A DNA stretch of 17,700 bases. Origin: Deltaproteobacteria bacterium (GTDB lineage Bacteria > Bdellovibrionota_F > JAHFAK01). This document shows positions 1 through 6,678 of the stretch, piece by piece. The stretch covers positions 1 through 17,700 of the forward strand of contig JAHFAK010000038.1 in NCBI GenBank assembly GCA_023250585.1. Direction: 5' to 3'. The notes below the pieces were generated by a model that searched no databases, was not told where the DNA came from, and saw only the letters and a program-made list of their open reading frames with translations. Position 1 is the first letter of the stretch, and each line of letters opens with the position of its first letter. Position numbers and translations under genes: made by a program.

Positions 1-1084
1 AAGGAATATCAGCTTCAGCCAGAAGAACATTCATATGCCCGGGCATTCGTCCCGCAACCGGATGAATCGCAAATTTGACGGTAATTCCTTTTTTGGTTAA
101 TTCATCGTAAAGTTCTCGTACTGCATGCTGTGCCTGCGCAACTGCCATTCCGTATCCTGGAACTATGACGATACGATTTGCCTGTTCCATAATCTGTGCA
201 GCGTCTTCTGGAGTGGCACTTTTAACAGTTTTTTCTATAGTTCCTGCTTTGGTTGTTTGAACCTGTCCAAAAGCTCCGAAAAGAACATTCATAAAACTGC
301 GATTCATTGCTCTGCACATAATAATCGAAAGAATCAAACCTGAAGATCCATCGAGCGCACCTGCGGTGATGAGCAGTTTATTGTTCATGACAAAACCCAT
401 GGCAACAGCAGAAAGACCGGCGTATGAATTTAATATGGAAATAACAGTGGGCATATCAGCGCCGCCAATAGGAATTATTAAAAGCACACCAAAGAGCAAT
501 GCGAGAAAAATTATCACAGGAAAAATAAAAGTGTACTGAGGATTAATCGTAAGCACTCCGCACATGATGAGCGCAAGTATAAGAAAAAAGAGATTTACAA
601 AATTTTGTCCCTTATAGGTAATTGGCCGCGTGGGAATGATTTCTTGTAATTTTCCAGCTGCCATCAAGCTACCGGTAAAAGTTAGAAAGCCAAGAAGCAC
701 TTCGGCACAGAGAGCTGCGGTGCGAAAGGTGTTTAATTCTAAACCGTGTTCGGTGAGTCCTATATAAAATTCAGATACGCCAACAAGTCCAGTAGCTAAT
801 CCGCCAAATGCATGGGATAATGCTGTTCGTTGTGGAACTGCGGTGAGTGGCACCCACGATAGAGGAACGCCAATTGCGGCACCCACTATAATTGCAAGAA
901 TTATCCATGTATAGTTTGAAGCCATTATTGCAGGATCTGCCATAGTGCCTAAAATTGCCAGCAGCATGGCGCTTACGCCTGCTAGGATAGCACGACGTGC
1001 TGTCTTGGGATCATTCATCCATTTTAAAGAAAAAATAAAAAGCGCTGTAGCAATAAGATAAGCTAATTGTATATATGTTGCCAT
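1..1084 (-). CDS. pntB: NAD(P) transhydrogenase subunit beta, 3' end beyond window
   Basis: Membrane subunit of the proton-translocating transhydrogenase, which moves hydride from NADH to NADP+ using the proton gradient. The first 361 residues are present. Residues 1-260 are strongly hydrophobic with many membrane helices. A short linker then leads into the NADP(H)-binding domain III, recognised by GYGMAVAQAQH (310-320) and HPVAGRMPGHMNVLLAEA (341-358). The family is usually about 460 residues, so roughly 100 are missing past base 1; this is a window-edge cut, not a broken gene. The ATG is one base after the pntA2 stop codon, which implies translational coupling and fixes the start. Identification is secure from the motifs and from the gene order. 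Confidence 0.96.
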   Translation of the reverse strand, partial: MATYIQLAYLIATALFIFSLKWMNDPKTARRAILAGVSAMLLAILGTMADPAIMASNYTWIILAIIVGAAIGVPLSWVPLTAVPQRTALSHAFGGLATGLVGVSEFYIGLTEHGLELNTFRTAALCAEVLLGFLTFTGSLMAAGKLQEIIPTRPITYKGQNFVNLFFLILALIMCGVLTINPQYTFIFPVIIFLALLFGVLLIIPIGGADMPTVISILNSYAGLSAVAMGFVMNNKLLITAGALDGSSGLILSIIMCRAMNRSFMNVLFGAFGQVQTTKAGTIEKTVKSATPEDAAQIMEQANRIVIVPGYGMAVAQAQHAVRELYDELTKKGITVKFAIHPVAGRMPGHMNVLLAEADIP

Positions 1085-1085
1085 G

Positions 1086-1373
1086 TTATTTGCTCTCTTT
1101 TTTCTTGAACATTTTTAACATTCTATCGGTAATCAAAAATCCACTGACAATATTGCTCACCGATGCAGCAATGGCAATGAGGCCAAGAATATTAAACGTA
1201 TAATCCGAATGTTGTGAGCCTGCTATTAGTATCGAACCAACGACGGCAATCGCGGAAATGGCATTGGTTAAAGACATCAGTGGTGTGTGTAAAAGACGGG
1301 ATACTCGGCGTATAACATCAAGCCCTACAAATGTTGCAAGCATAAATACAAAAAATGTCGAAAGATAATCCAT
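1086..1373 (-). CDS. pntA2: NAD(P) transhydrogenase subunit alpha part 2 (membrane)
   Basis: Small membrane subunit (95 aa) that corresponds to the C-terminal membrane part of the fused PntA of E. coli. It has about three hydrophobic helices. Conserved family features include the early segment VRRVSRLLHTPLMSLTNAIS-like stretch (here residues 21-39) and the GSILIAG and GFLITDRML segments. It ends in a short lysine-rich tail. It sits 11 bases after pntA1 and one base before pntB, so the three genes form one operon. Having this domain as a separate gene is the three-subunit arrangement known from Rhodospirillum rubrum. A GAGAG stretch seven bases before the ATG is a plausible ribosome site. Confidence 0.95.
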   Translation of the reverse strand: MDYLSTFFVFMLATFVGLDVIRRVSRLLHTPLMSLTNAISAIAVVGSILIAGSQHSDYTFNILGLIAIAASVSNIVSGFLITDRMLKMFKKKESK

Positions 1374-1384
1374 AAATGCACTCT

Positions 1385-2509
1385 CTATTTTTTAATTGCG
1401 GGATTAATAATTTGTCCATTATGTGTAATAAGGCATCCACGAATAATTTCATCTTCAAGATTGAGGACAAATTTTTTTGTTTCTTTATTCCAAAATTCTT
1501 CAAGTAGACTTATGAGATTAGTCGAATAAACCTTACTTGCGGCTATAGGAACACGAGTTGCAAGATTTGGAAACGCAATAATTTTAACCCCATTTTTTTC
1601 GGTAATGTGATCAATTACTGAGCCTTCGACATTGCCACCACTTTCAATAGGAAGATCAATAATAACGGAACCTTTTTTCATCGTTCGTATCATATCAGCC
1701 GTGATAATAACCGGGGCTTTTTTCCCAAATACTTGTGCGGTAGTGATTACTATATCCGAAGTAGAGCAAACTTTTTGTATGCCTTCTCGTTGTTTTGCTA
1801 GTTGTGCTTCAGTTAGAGCTTTAGCATAACCGCCTTTAGTTTCACCTGTTTCGCCAATATCTATTTTAACACATTTTGCTCCGAGTGATTGAATTTGTTC
1901 TGCTACAGCTGGCCGAGTATCAAAAGCCTCGACACTGGCTCCAAGACGTTTGGCTGTTGCAATCGCCTGAAGACCTGCTACTCCAGCACCAATTACAAAA
2001 ACTTTTGCTGGCATAATTGTTCCTGCGGCGGTCGTCATCATAGGTAAAATGCGATTGAGATTATCAGCCGCGAGAATAACGGCAACATAACCGGCAAGAT
2101 TAGCTTGGGACGAAAGAGCGTCCATTTTTTGTGCACGAGTAGTACGAGGAATCATTTCCATACTGATTGTACTGATTCCGTGTTCTGTTAATTTCGCGAT
2201 CAGATTATAATCATTAAATGGATCAAGAAAACTGATATGTATCGCTCCCTTTTTCATCAAACTTATTTCTTCGGCCGGTGGCTTACGAAGTCTCAGCACG
2301 ATATCTGCTGACGACAAAAGAGCCTTACGATCGTGAGTAATTTCTGCGCCGCTTTTACTATATTCCTCATCGCTGTAGCCGCATCCACTGCCAACAGCAC
2401 TTTCAACGCTTACTTCAGCGCCATGCTTAATTAATTTCACGACATTTTCTGGTATGAGCGCTGTGCGTGTTTCGTTATGCGACGATTCTTTTGGTATGCA
2501 AATTTTCAT
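1385..2509 (-). CDS. pntA1: NAD(P) transhydrogenase subunit alpha part 1 (NAD-binding)
   Basis: Soluble NAD(H)-binding domain I of the transhydrogenase (374 aa), homologous to alanine dehydrogenase. The N-terminal half opens with MKICIPKES and contains SSQANLAGY (133-141), the conserved loop near the nicotinamide. The Rossmann fold follows, with GAGVAG at 174-179 and the acidic end of the second strand in EAFDTRP (194-200). Length matches stand-alone PntAA proteins. It is the first gene of the pntA1-pntA2-pntB operon, and a candidate sigma-70 promoter is 38 bases upstream. Alanine dehydrogenase is excluded by the membrane-subunit genes that follow directly. Confidence 0.96.
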   Translation of the reverse strand: MKICIPKESSHNETRTALIPENVVKLIKHGAEVSVESAVGSGCGYSDEEYSKSGAEITHDRKALLSSADIVLRLRKPPAEEISLMKKGAIHISFLDPFNDYNLIAKLTEHGISTISMEMIPRTTRAQKMDALSSQANLAGYVAVILAADNLNRILPMMTTAAGTIMPAKVFVIGAGVAGLQAIATAKRLGASVEAFDTRPAVAEQIQSLGAKCVKIDIGETGETKGGYAKALTEAQLAKQREGIQKVCSTSDIVITTAQVFGKKAPVIITADMIRTMKKGSVIIDLPIESGGNVEGSVIDHITEKNGVKIIAFPNLATRVPIAASKVYSTNLISLLEEFWNKETKKFVLNLEDEIIRGCLITHNGQIINPAIKK

Positions 2510-2546
2510 ATATTGATTCCCACTTTTTGAGATCTTGTGAGATTTT

Positions 2547-2574
2547 CATATATCATTAATTACACGTTTATCAA
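2547..2574 (-). promoter_or_regulatory. Candidate sigma-70 promoter of the pnt operon
   Basis: Read on the minus strand, TTGATA and TATATG are separated by 16 bases, and the predicted transcript starts about 30 bases before the pntA1 ATG. The -35 is a good match and the -10 only fair. It lies in the short gap between the first ATPase gene and pntA1, where a promoter is expected. Confidence 0.35.
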
Positions 2575-2637
2575 TGGTTTTTTGAAACATTCCTTCTCCC
2601 TAATTCCCCCCCATTAATTGAGCCATTATAAATAGTA

Positions 2638-3879
2638 TTAGGGAATGCTCGATAAAAATCTATCAGCAGAAATGATTAATCCAGTATGAATTTTTTTAAA
2701 CACATTTTTTTCATGGAGTATTTGAAAAATAGGAATGTTTCCTAACAATTTTGAAGTTTCTAGAAGGTGATTTGAAATTTCCTGATTATGTAATTTCGCT
2801 TCAAAAAGGGCAAATGGTTCGCCGTTCACGAGTAAGAGAAAATCAATTTCTTTTTTATCAATGGTTCTAATATAACAAAGCTTTGTATTAAATAATCCCA
2901 TTTGTTGCCATATGAGTGAGGCGCGTAAGAGCATACAAGCAACAAGGTTTTCAAACTTTGCTGCATTATCTTTGACCCTTGTCCAATCATAAAAATACCA
3001 TTTCTTTTCTTTTTTAATCGAACGTTCTATTGTTTTTGCGTACGGATCTACTGAGAATGTTAAATATAATTTTTCAAATATTTTAATCCAATTACTTATT
3101 GTTTTGTGTGATACCTGTAAATCTTCTCTTAATGAATTTATACTCAACGGTGATCCAACTTTATTTGGGAGTAGTTCAAATAACAGTAAAAGATTATCGA
3201 GGTCACTGACATTGGTTAAGTCTCGTATATCTTGGCTAAAAATTAGATCGACATAATTATTTTGCCATTTATGTAAAAATGTTTCTTCCCCTTTTGTCAG
3301 TGGTTCAGGAAATCCACTTAATGTATATAAGAGATCATATGCTTCGCGCTCTTGATTTTTTTGGCACAGATCATACATTGAAAGTAAGGGATTATTCTTT
3401 GATCCGCTGGTCATGAGCCACAACGTTTTTAAATCGGTATTTAAAAATTCACTCAGTGAAAATGGAAGTAACGTATAGAGCAGAAACCTTCCTGATAAGC
3501 TATCCCCTTTTTTTCGTAATAAATCTAATCGAGCGCTTCCTGTTACTATAAATTTAAATTCATGCTCAAACTGATCGAAATACCCTTTTAATTTGTTTTT
3601 CCAATGAGTACTTTTATGTAATTCATCAAAGGCAATATATATTTTTTTTCGTTTTAATCCCCGCGCGATACTTTCAAAAAATACTGAATCCTTCCTGAAA
3701 AACTGTCTTGTTTGAGGGGTGTCCCAGTTAAAATATAAATCCCCACACTTATTTTTATCGAGAAACTGTTTGACTGATGTTGTTTTCCCGCTTTGTCGAG
3801 GACCTACTATGAATAGCATTTGGCGGTGCTTATCAATTTCTCGCAATGCGTATTGTTCTATATATCTTGTAGCCTTCAT
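2638..3879 (-). CDS. AAA_14/DUF4143 family ATPase (first copy)
   Basis: Predicted cytoplasmic P-loop ATPase of 413 aa. Domains in order: an AAA_14-type ATPase with Walker A GPRQSGKT (26-33), Walker B ending in FDELHK (84-89), TGSARLD (113-119) and GDSLSGR (125-131); then a winged-helix-like segment (about 243-275, around QVSHKTISNWIKIFEKL); then a C-terminal DUF4143 region with a PD-(D/E)XK-like pattern, EIDF (344-347) and FEAK (359-362). The family is widespread, often multi-copy, and of unknown function. A paralogue with the same motifs lies at 12232-13356. The start sits a few bases after a predicted promoter and has no Shine-Dalgarno sequence. Direct repeats lie just upstream. Nuclease activity is possible from the motif but unproven. 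Confidence 0.9.
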   Translation of the reverse strand: MKATRYIEQYALREIDKHRQMLFIVGPRQSGKTTSVKQFLDKNKCGDLYFNWDTPQTRQFFRKDSVFFESIARGLKRKKIYIAFDELHKSTHWKNKLKGYFDQFEHEFKFIVTGSARLDLLRKKGDSLSGRFLLYTLLPFSLSEFLNTDLKTLWLMTSGSKNNPLLSMYDLCQKNQEREAYDLLYTLSGFPEPLTKGEETFLHKWQNNYVDLIFSQDIRDLTNVSDLDNLLLLFELLPNKVGSPLSINSLREDLQVSHKTISNWIKIFEKLYLTFSVDPYAKTIERSIKKEKKWYFYDWTRVKDNAAKFENLVACMLLRASLIWQQMGLFNTKLCYIRTIDKKEIDFLLLVNGEPFALFEAKLHNQEISNHLLETSKLLGNIPIFQILHEKNVFKKIHTGLIISADRFLSSIP

Positions 3880-3887
3880 GATTATAT

Positions 3888-3950
3888 GATAATTTTATCT
3901 ATATATCCAAAAAAATCAAGATAATTTTATCTATATATCCAAAAAAATCA
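3888..3950. repeat. Two-copy tandem repeat upstream of ATPase 1 (31-bp unit, 32-bp period)
   Basis: Two identical 31-base copies lie at 3888-3918 and 3920-3950, separated by one base. Each contains the dyad GATAATTTTATC. The proximal copy overlaps the -35, spacer and -10 of the ATPase promoter. The 32-bp period is about three helical turns, so bound proteins would sit on one face of the DNA. A regulatory (operator) role is inferred; with only two units and no spacers this is not a CRISPR array. Confidence 0.85.
3892..3919 (-). promoter_or_regulatory. Promoter of the first AAA_14/DUF4143 ATPase
   Basis: On the minus strand TTGATT (3914-3919) and TAAAAT (3892-3897) are 16 bases apart. The predicted start of transcription is about six bases before the ATG at 3879, too close for a Shine-Dalgarno site, so translation would be leaderless or nearly so. 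The element lies within the proximal copy of the tandem repeat. The upstream copy has CTGATT instead of TTGATT, so only the proximal one looks like a working promoter. Confidence 0.55.
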
Positions 3951-3972
3951 GGTAACAAAAACGTCTTTCTCG

Positions 3973-4734
3973 TTACACTTCAATTAAACCCAATTCACCG
4001 TTACGTTTTTTGTAGACTATATTAAGATTTTCAGACGTGCGATTTTTAAAAACAATAAAGCTTGAATTCTTTTTATTGATTGCATCAATTGATTCATCAA
4101 CAGTGAGGCTGGATTCATAGAGATCCTTTTGAGGAATAACTTTGCGTTCATTTCCTTGCAGATCTTTAACAAACGTATTTTTAGGATTACCTGTAGGCTC
4201 CATAATCCCATAATCTCCATTTTGTAGTTTATAGAGAATCGTAAGATTGCTATTCTGTGGATTATTAAAAACTACAAAAGTTTTGTTCTTTTTTTCAATA
4301 GCAAGCACTGCATCTTCAAGTGTCATAGGATTAAAATCATAGCGTTTGGTATTGATTATGTTTGGAGTCCCATGACCAAAGGCAATAGTTGAATCTTCTT
4401 CTTTTTCATAAATGATCTGACTTACTTCTTTAACACTTGCATGAGCTTTATGATGCTTTATCTTTTCTTTTTGTTTTTTGAGTTGTCGTTCAAGTTTGCC
4501 AACAGCACTATCGATTGAAGCATGCATGTCATTGGTTCCTTCTTTTACATTGATAGTAGTGCCTTTTGCTATGATGGTAATATCAGCAATGTGATTAAAT
4601 CGCTCTTCAGAGAGAACGATATTTACCTGTATGGTATCGTGAAAGTAACGTTCGAGCTTTTCGATTTTTTCAATCGCATAGCTTCTCACTGCGTCGCTTG
4701 TTTCTAAATGTTTAAAGGTAATATGTATATCCAT
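3973..4734 (-). CDS. hpf: Long ribosome hibernation promoting factor with two C-terminal domains
   Basis: HPF/YfiA-type protein (253 aa) expected to bind the 30S subunit in stationary phase and pair ribosomes into inactive dimers. Residues 1-100 form the ribosome-binding domain (MDIHITFKHLETSDAVRSYA at the start, a lysine-rich helix at 80-97). The dimerisation domain appears twice: about 132-180 (KTFVVFNN, ILYKLQNGDYGIMEP) and about 206-253 (SSFIVFKN, IVYKKRNGELGLIEV). Ordinary long HPFs have one such domain and about 180-190 residues. The gene follows rpoN by 20 bases, the classical arrangement, and has an AGGAG-type ribosome site. Family assignment is secure; the effect of the extra domain is unknown. 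Confidence 0.95.
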   Translation of the reverse strand: MDIHITFKHLETSDAVRSYAIEKIEKLERYFHDTIQVNIVLSEERFNHIADITIIAKGTTINVKEGTNDMHASIDSAVGKLERQLKKQKEKIKHHKAHASVKEVSQIIYEKEEDSTIAFGHGTPNIINTKRYDFNPMTLEDAVLAIEKKNKTFVVFNNPQNSNLTILYKLQNGDYGIMEPTGNPKNTFVKDLQGNERKVIPQKDLYESSLTVDESIDAINKKNSSFIVFKNRTSENLNIVYKKRNGELGLIEV

Positions 4735-4754
4735 AGATTCTCCTTTCTCCTCTG

Positions 4755-6185
4755 TTAAATAAGTTTTTTTCTTTTTGATGACGGAAGATAGCCCAACATC
4801 TCGCGATACTTTGCGATGGTTCTCCGGGCGATTTGAATATTCGCTTTTTCAAGAAACTCTAATATCTCTTGATCACTAAACGGTTTTTTTATGTTTTCGC
4901 TTTCGATAATTTCTTTGATTTTTTCTTTCACCGTTTCCGAAGCAACATTCTTGCCTTCAATTTTTTTGATACCCGAATTAAAGAAAAATTTCAGTTCAAA
5001 AATCCCTTGGGGTGTGTGCATATATTTATTGGAAGTGACACGGCTGATTGTTGATTCATGCATATCAATATCATCCGCAACTTCTTTAAGAATCATAGGT
5101 TTTAAATAGTTGATGCCTTTTTCAAAAAAATCTCGCTGAAATTTAACAATGCTCTCCGCTACTCGATAGATTGTTCTTTGGCGTTGATGAATGCTGCGAA
5201 TAAGCCACATCGCTGATTTCAATTTATCATTGATATAGTCTTTTTCATTATTCGAAGCGTGGTGCTTTGAAAGCAGATTTTTATAGGTTTGACTAATGCG
5301 TAAACGGGGGAGCCCATCTTCATTCAATACAATAATAAATTCTTCTCCAACTTTATAAATATAAATATCAGGTGTAATGTATTGGTCACTCGTTTCATAA
5401 AATGGTCGTCCAGGTTTTGGATCAAATTCGGAAATCAGCTTTACTGCCTCAATAATTTTACGCATCGGTATAGTGAGTTTTTTCTGGATAGCCTTGTAAT
5501 TTTTTATTTCAAGATCATGAAGATGGTTTCCTATAATCTGTTCGATTAACTCCTGATTTGGAAGATGTTTGCTTTGCAGGAGCAAACATTCTTTGAGATC
5601 ACGTGCTCCAACACCAATAGGATCAAAGGTTTGAATTTTTTTAAGAATTTTTTCTATTTCTTCAAGAGGCTTTTCCATTTTTTCAGAAATGTCCTCAAGG
5701 GTTGTTTTTAAATACCCGTTATCATCAATATTCCCGATAAGCGTCATACCAATCGAACGTTCTTCATCATTACGTGCGGTCATTCGTAATTGCCATAACA
5801 GATGCTGCGACAAAGTCATCTTGTTTTGTACAGTACTTTCGTACGAGGGAAGATCTGGATTTGTATTATTTATATATGATTCATTCGTGGGAGATGAATA
5901 ATTTTGGATGTAATTTTCCCAGTCGAAATCTTCTTTGCCTTCGCCTTCGCCTTTGACCTCTGCCATTTCTTTTGACTCAGCTTTTTCCTCTTTGTCCTTT
6001 TCCTCATCTTCAAGTTTTTCCTCTTCTAACTCCTCTTCAAGAACAGGATTTTCTAAAAGCTCAGCGCGGAGTAATTCAGCTAATTCAAGACGATTGAGTT
6101 GCAACAGCCGGATTGCTTGCTGCAACTGAGGAGTCATTACTAACTGTTGGCCCAATTTGAGTGTCTGTTTGAGGTCGAATCCCAT
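4755..6185 (-). CDS. rpoN: RNA polymerase sigma-54 factor
   Basis: Alternative sigma factor that directs RNA polymerase to -24/-12 promoters and needs an AAA+ activator to open DNA. Region I is present at residues 1-50 (Gln/Leu-rich, with LVMTPQLQQAIRLLQL). A very acidic Glu/Lys low-complexity region II follows (about 50-90), then the core-binding region. Near the C-terminus are the helix-turn-helix (around MHESTISRVTSNKYMHTPQG) and the RpoN box ARRTIAKYRE (453-462). At 476 aa it is full length. An in-frame stop nine bases upstream fixes the start, and no Shine-Dalgarno site precedes it. hpf follows. No sigma-54 activator is seen in the window, but a strong sigma-54 promoter is present at 17497-17512. 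Confidence 0.98.
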   Translation of the reverse strand: MGFDLKQTLKLGQQLVMTPQLQQAIRLLQLNRLELAELLRAELLENPVLEEELEEEKLEDEEKDKEEKAESKEMAEVKGEGEGKEDFDWENYIQNYSSPTNESYINNTNPDLPSYESTVQNKMTLSQHLLWQLRMTARNDEERSIGMTLIGNIDDNGYLKTTLEDISEKMEKPLEEIEKILKKIQTFDPIGVGARDLKECLLLQSKHLPNQELIEQIIGNHLHDLEIKNYKAIQKKLTIPMRKIIEAVKLISEFDPKPGRPFYETSDQYITPDIYIYKVGEEFIIVLNEDGLPRLRISQTYKNLLSKHHASNNEKDYINDKLKSAMWLIRSIHQRQRTIYRVAESIVKFQRDFFEKGINYLKPMILKEVADDIDMHESTISRVTSNKYMHTPQGIFELKFFFNSGIKKIEGKNVASETVKEKIKEIIESENIKKPFSDQEILEFLEKANIQIARRTIAKYREMLGYLPSSKRKKLI

Positions 6186-6210
6186 AATTAATTAATGTAA
6201 CTAAAATATA

Positions 6211-6237
6211 CTATATAGCAAGTAAAAATACCTGCAT
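6211..6237 (-). other. Possible short leader ORF upstream of rpoN
   Basis: An eight-codon ORF (MQVFLLAI) with a GGAGG four bases before its ATG begins close to the predicted 5' end of the rpoN transcript and stops 25 bases before the rpoN start. rpoN itself lacks a visible ribosome site, so translation of this mini-ORF could affect rpoN expression. It may equally be a chance reading frame. Confidence 0.3.
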
Positions 6238-6254
6238 AATACCTCCATTAATAC

Positions 6255-6283
6255 AGTATAGCATTTAGTGTGCATAAAAGCAA
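6255..6283 (-). promoter_or_regulatory. Candidate sigma-70 promoter of rpoN-hpf
   Basis: On the minus strand TTGCTT and TATACT are 17 bases apart. Transcription would start near 6248, giving a leader of about 63 bases before the rpoN ATG. Spacing and -10 match the consensus well. Confidence 0.55.
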
Positions 6284-6374
6284 AATAATAGGGTACACTG
6301 AAAATAGACATAAAAAAGGTCATTGCAAGGCAAAACAGTATCAAGTAAAGCAGTTTATAAATTTAATAGAAAGA

Positions 6375-6394
6375 TATAATTTATACATGGAGGA
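6375..6394 (+). promoter_or_regulatory. -10 element and ribosome binding site of the HicB-like gene
   Basis: TATAAT (6375-6380) is followed by GGAGGA (6389-6394), which ends six bases before the ATG at 6401. No good -35 is found at 16-18 bases. The ribosome site clearly supports the chosen start. Confidence 0.45.
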
Positions 6395-6400
6395 ATAAGT

Positions 6401-6619
6401 ATGAAAGACTACCATATTAATGTATTTTATAGTGAAGAAGATGAAGGTTATATTGCTGATATTCCTGATTTAAAACATTGTTCTGCTTTTGGGAAGACAC
6501 CGCAAGATGCTTTATCTGAAGTACTTAAGGCAAAAGAAGCATGGCTTACAGTAGCTCGTGCAAAGAAAAAAACAATACCAAAGCCATCCTATCGGCCTAT
6601 CATTTATCAAGTTGCATGA
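6401..6619 (+). CDS. HicB-like antitoxin family protein, orphan
   Basis: Small protein (72 aa) with the HicB partial RNase H-like fold signature: YHINVFYSEEDEGYIADIPDLKHCSAFGKT-type N-terminus (residues 4-32) followed by a helix rich in Ala and Glu (DALSEVLKAKEAWL) and a proline-containing tail. In type II hicAB modules HicB neutralises the mRNA-cleaving HicA. No HicA-like ORF was seen on either side, and the protein has no added C-terminal DNA-binding domain. It may therefore be an orphan antitoxin or a remnant. It is the only plus-strand gene in the window, diverging from rpoN and converging on sulP. Ribosome site GGAGGA is well placed. Confidence 0.8.
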   Translation: MKDYHINVFYSEEDEGYIADIPDLKHCSAFGKTPQDALSEVLKAKEAWLTVARAKKKTIPKPSYRPIIYQVA

Positions 6620-6678
6620 CTATACACGACGCAATTAATTAAGTTGTAGCTGAGTGTGTAAGATTTCTTTAATTCTGA

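Noticed and set aside
3888-3950. Possible CRISPR array
   Set aside because: Only two copies, separated by a single base with no spacer, and no cas genes nearby.
3948-3975. Possible intrinsic terminator after hpf (GTAAC...GTTAC with later T-run)
   Set aside because: The stem is only five base pairs with a long loop, and the T-run belongs to the ATPase operator repeat; too weak to report.
5935-6129. Serine-rich plus-strand ORF opposite the start of rpoN
   Set aside because: It is the antisense of the Glu/Lys-rich region II of rpoN; its composition is explained by the sense gene.
6318-6331. GG-N10-GC spacing upstream of the HicB-like gene as a second sigma-54 promoter
   Set aside because: Only the four invariant bases fit; the flanking TGGCAC and TTGC context is absent, and such spacing is frequent by chance.
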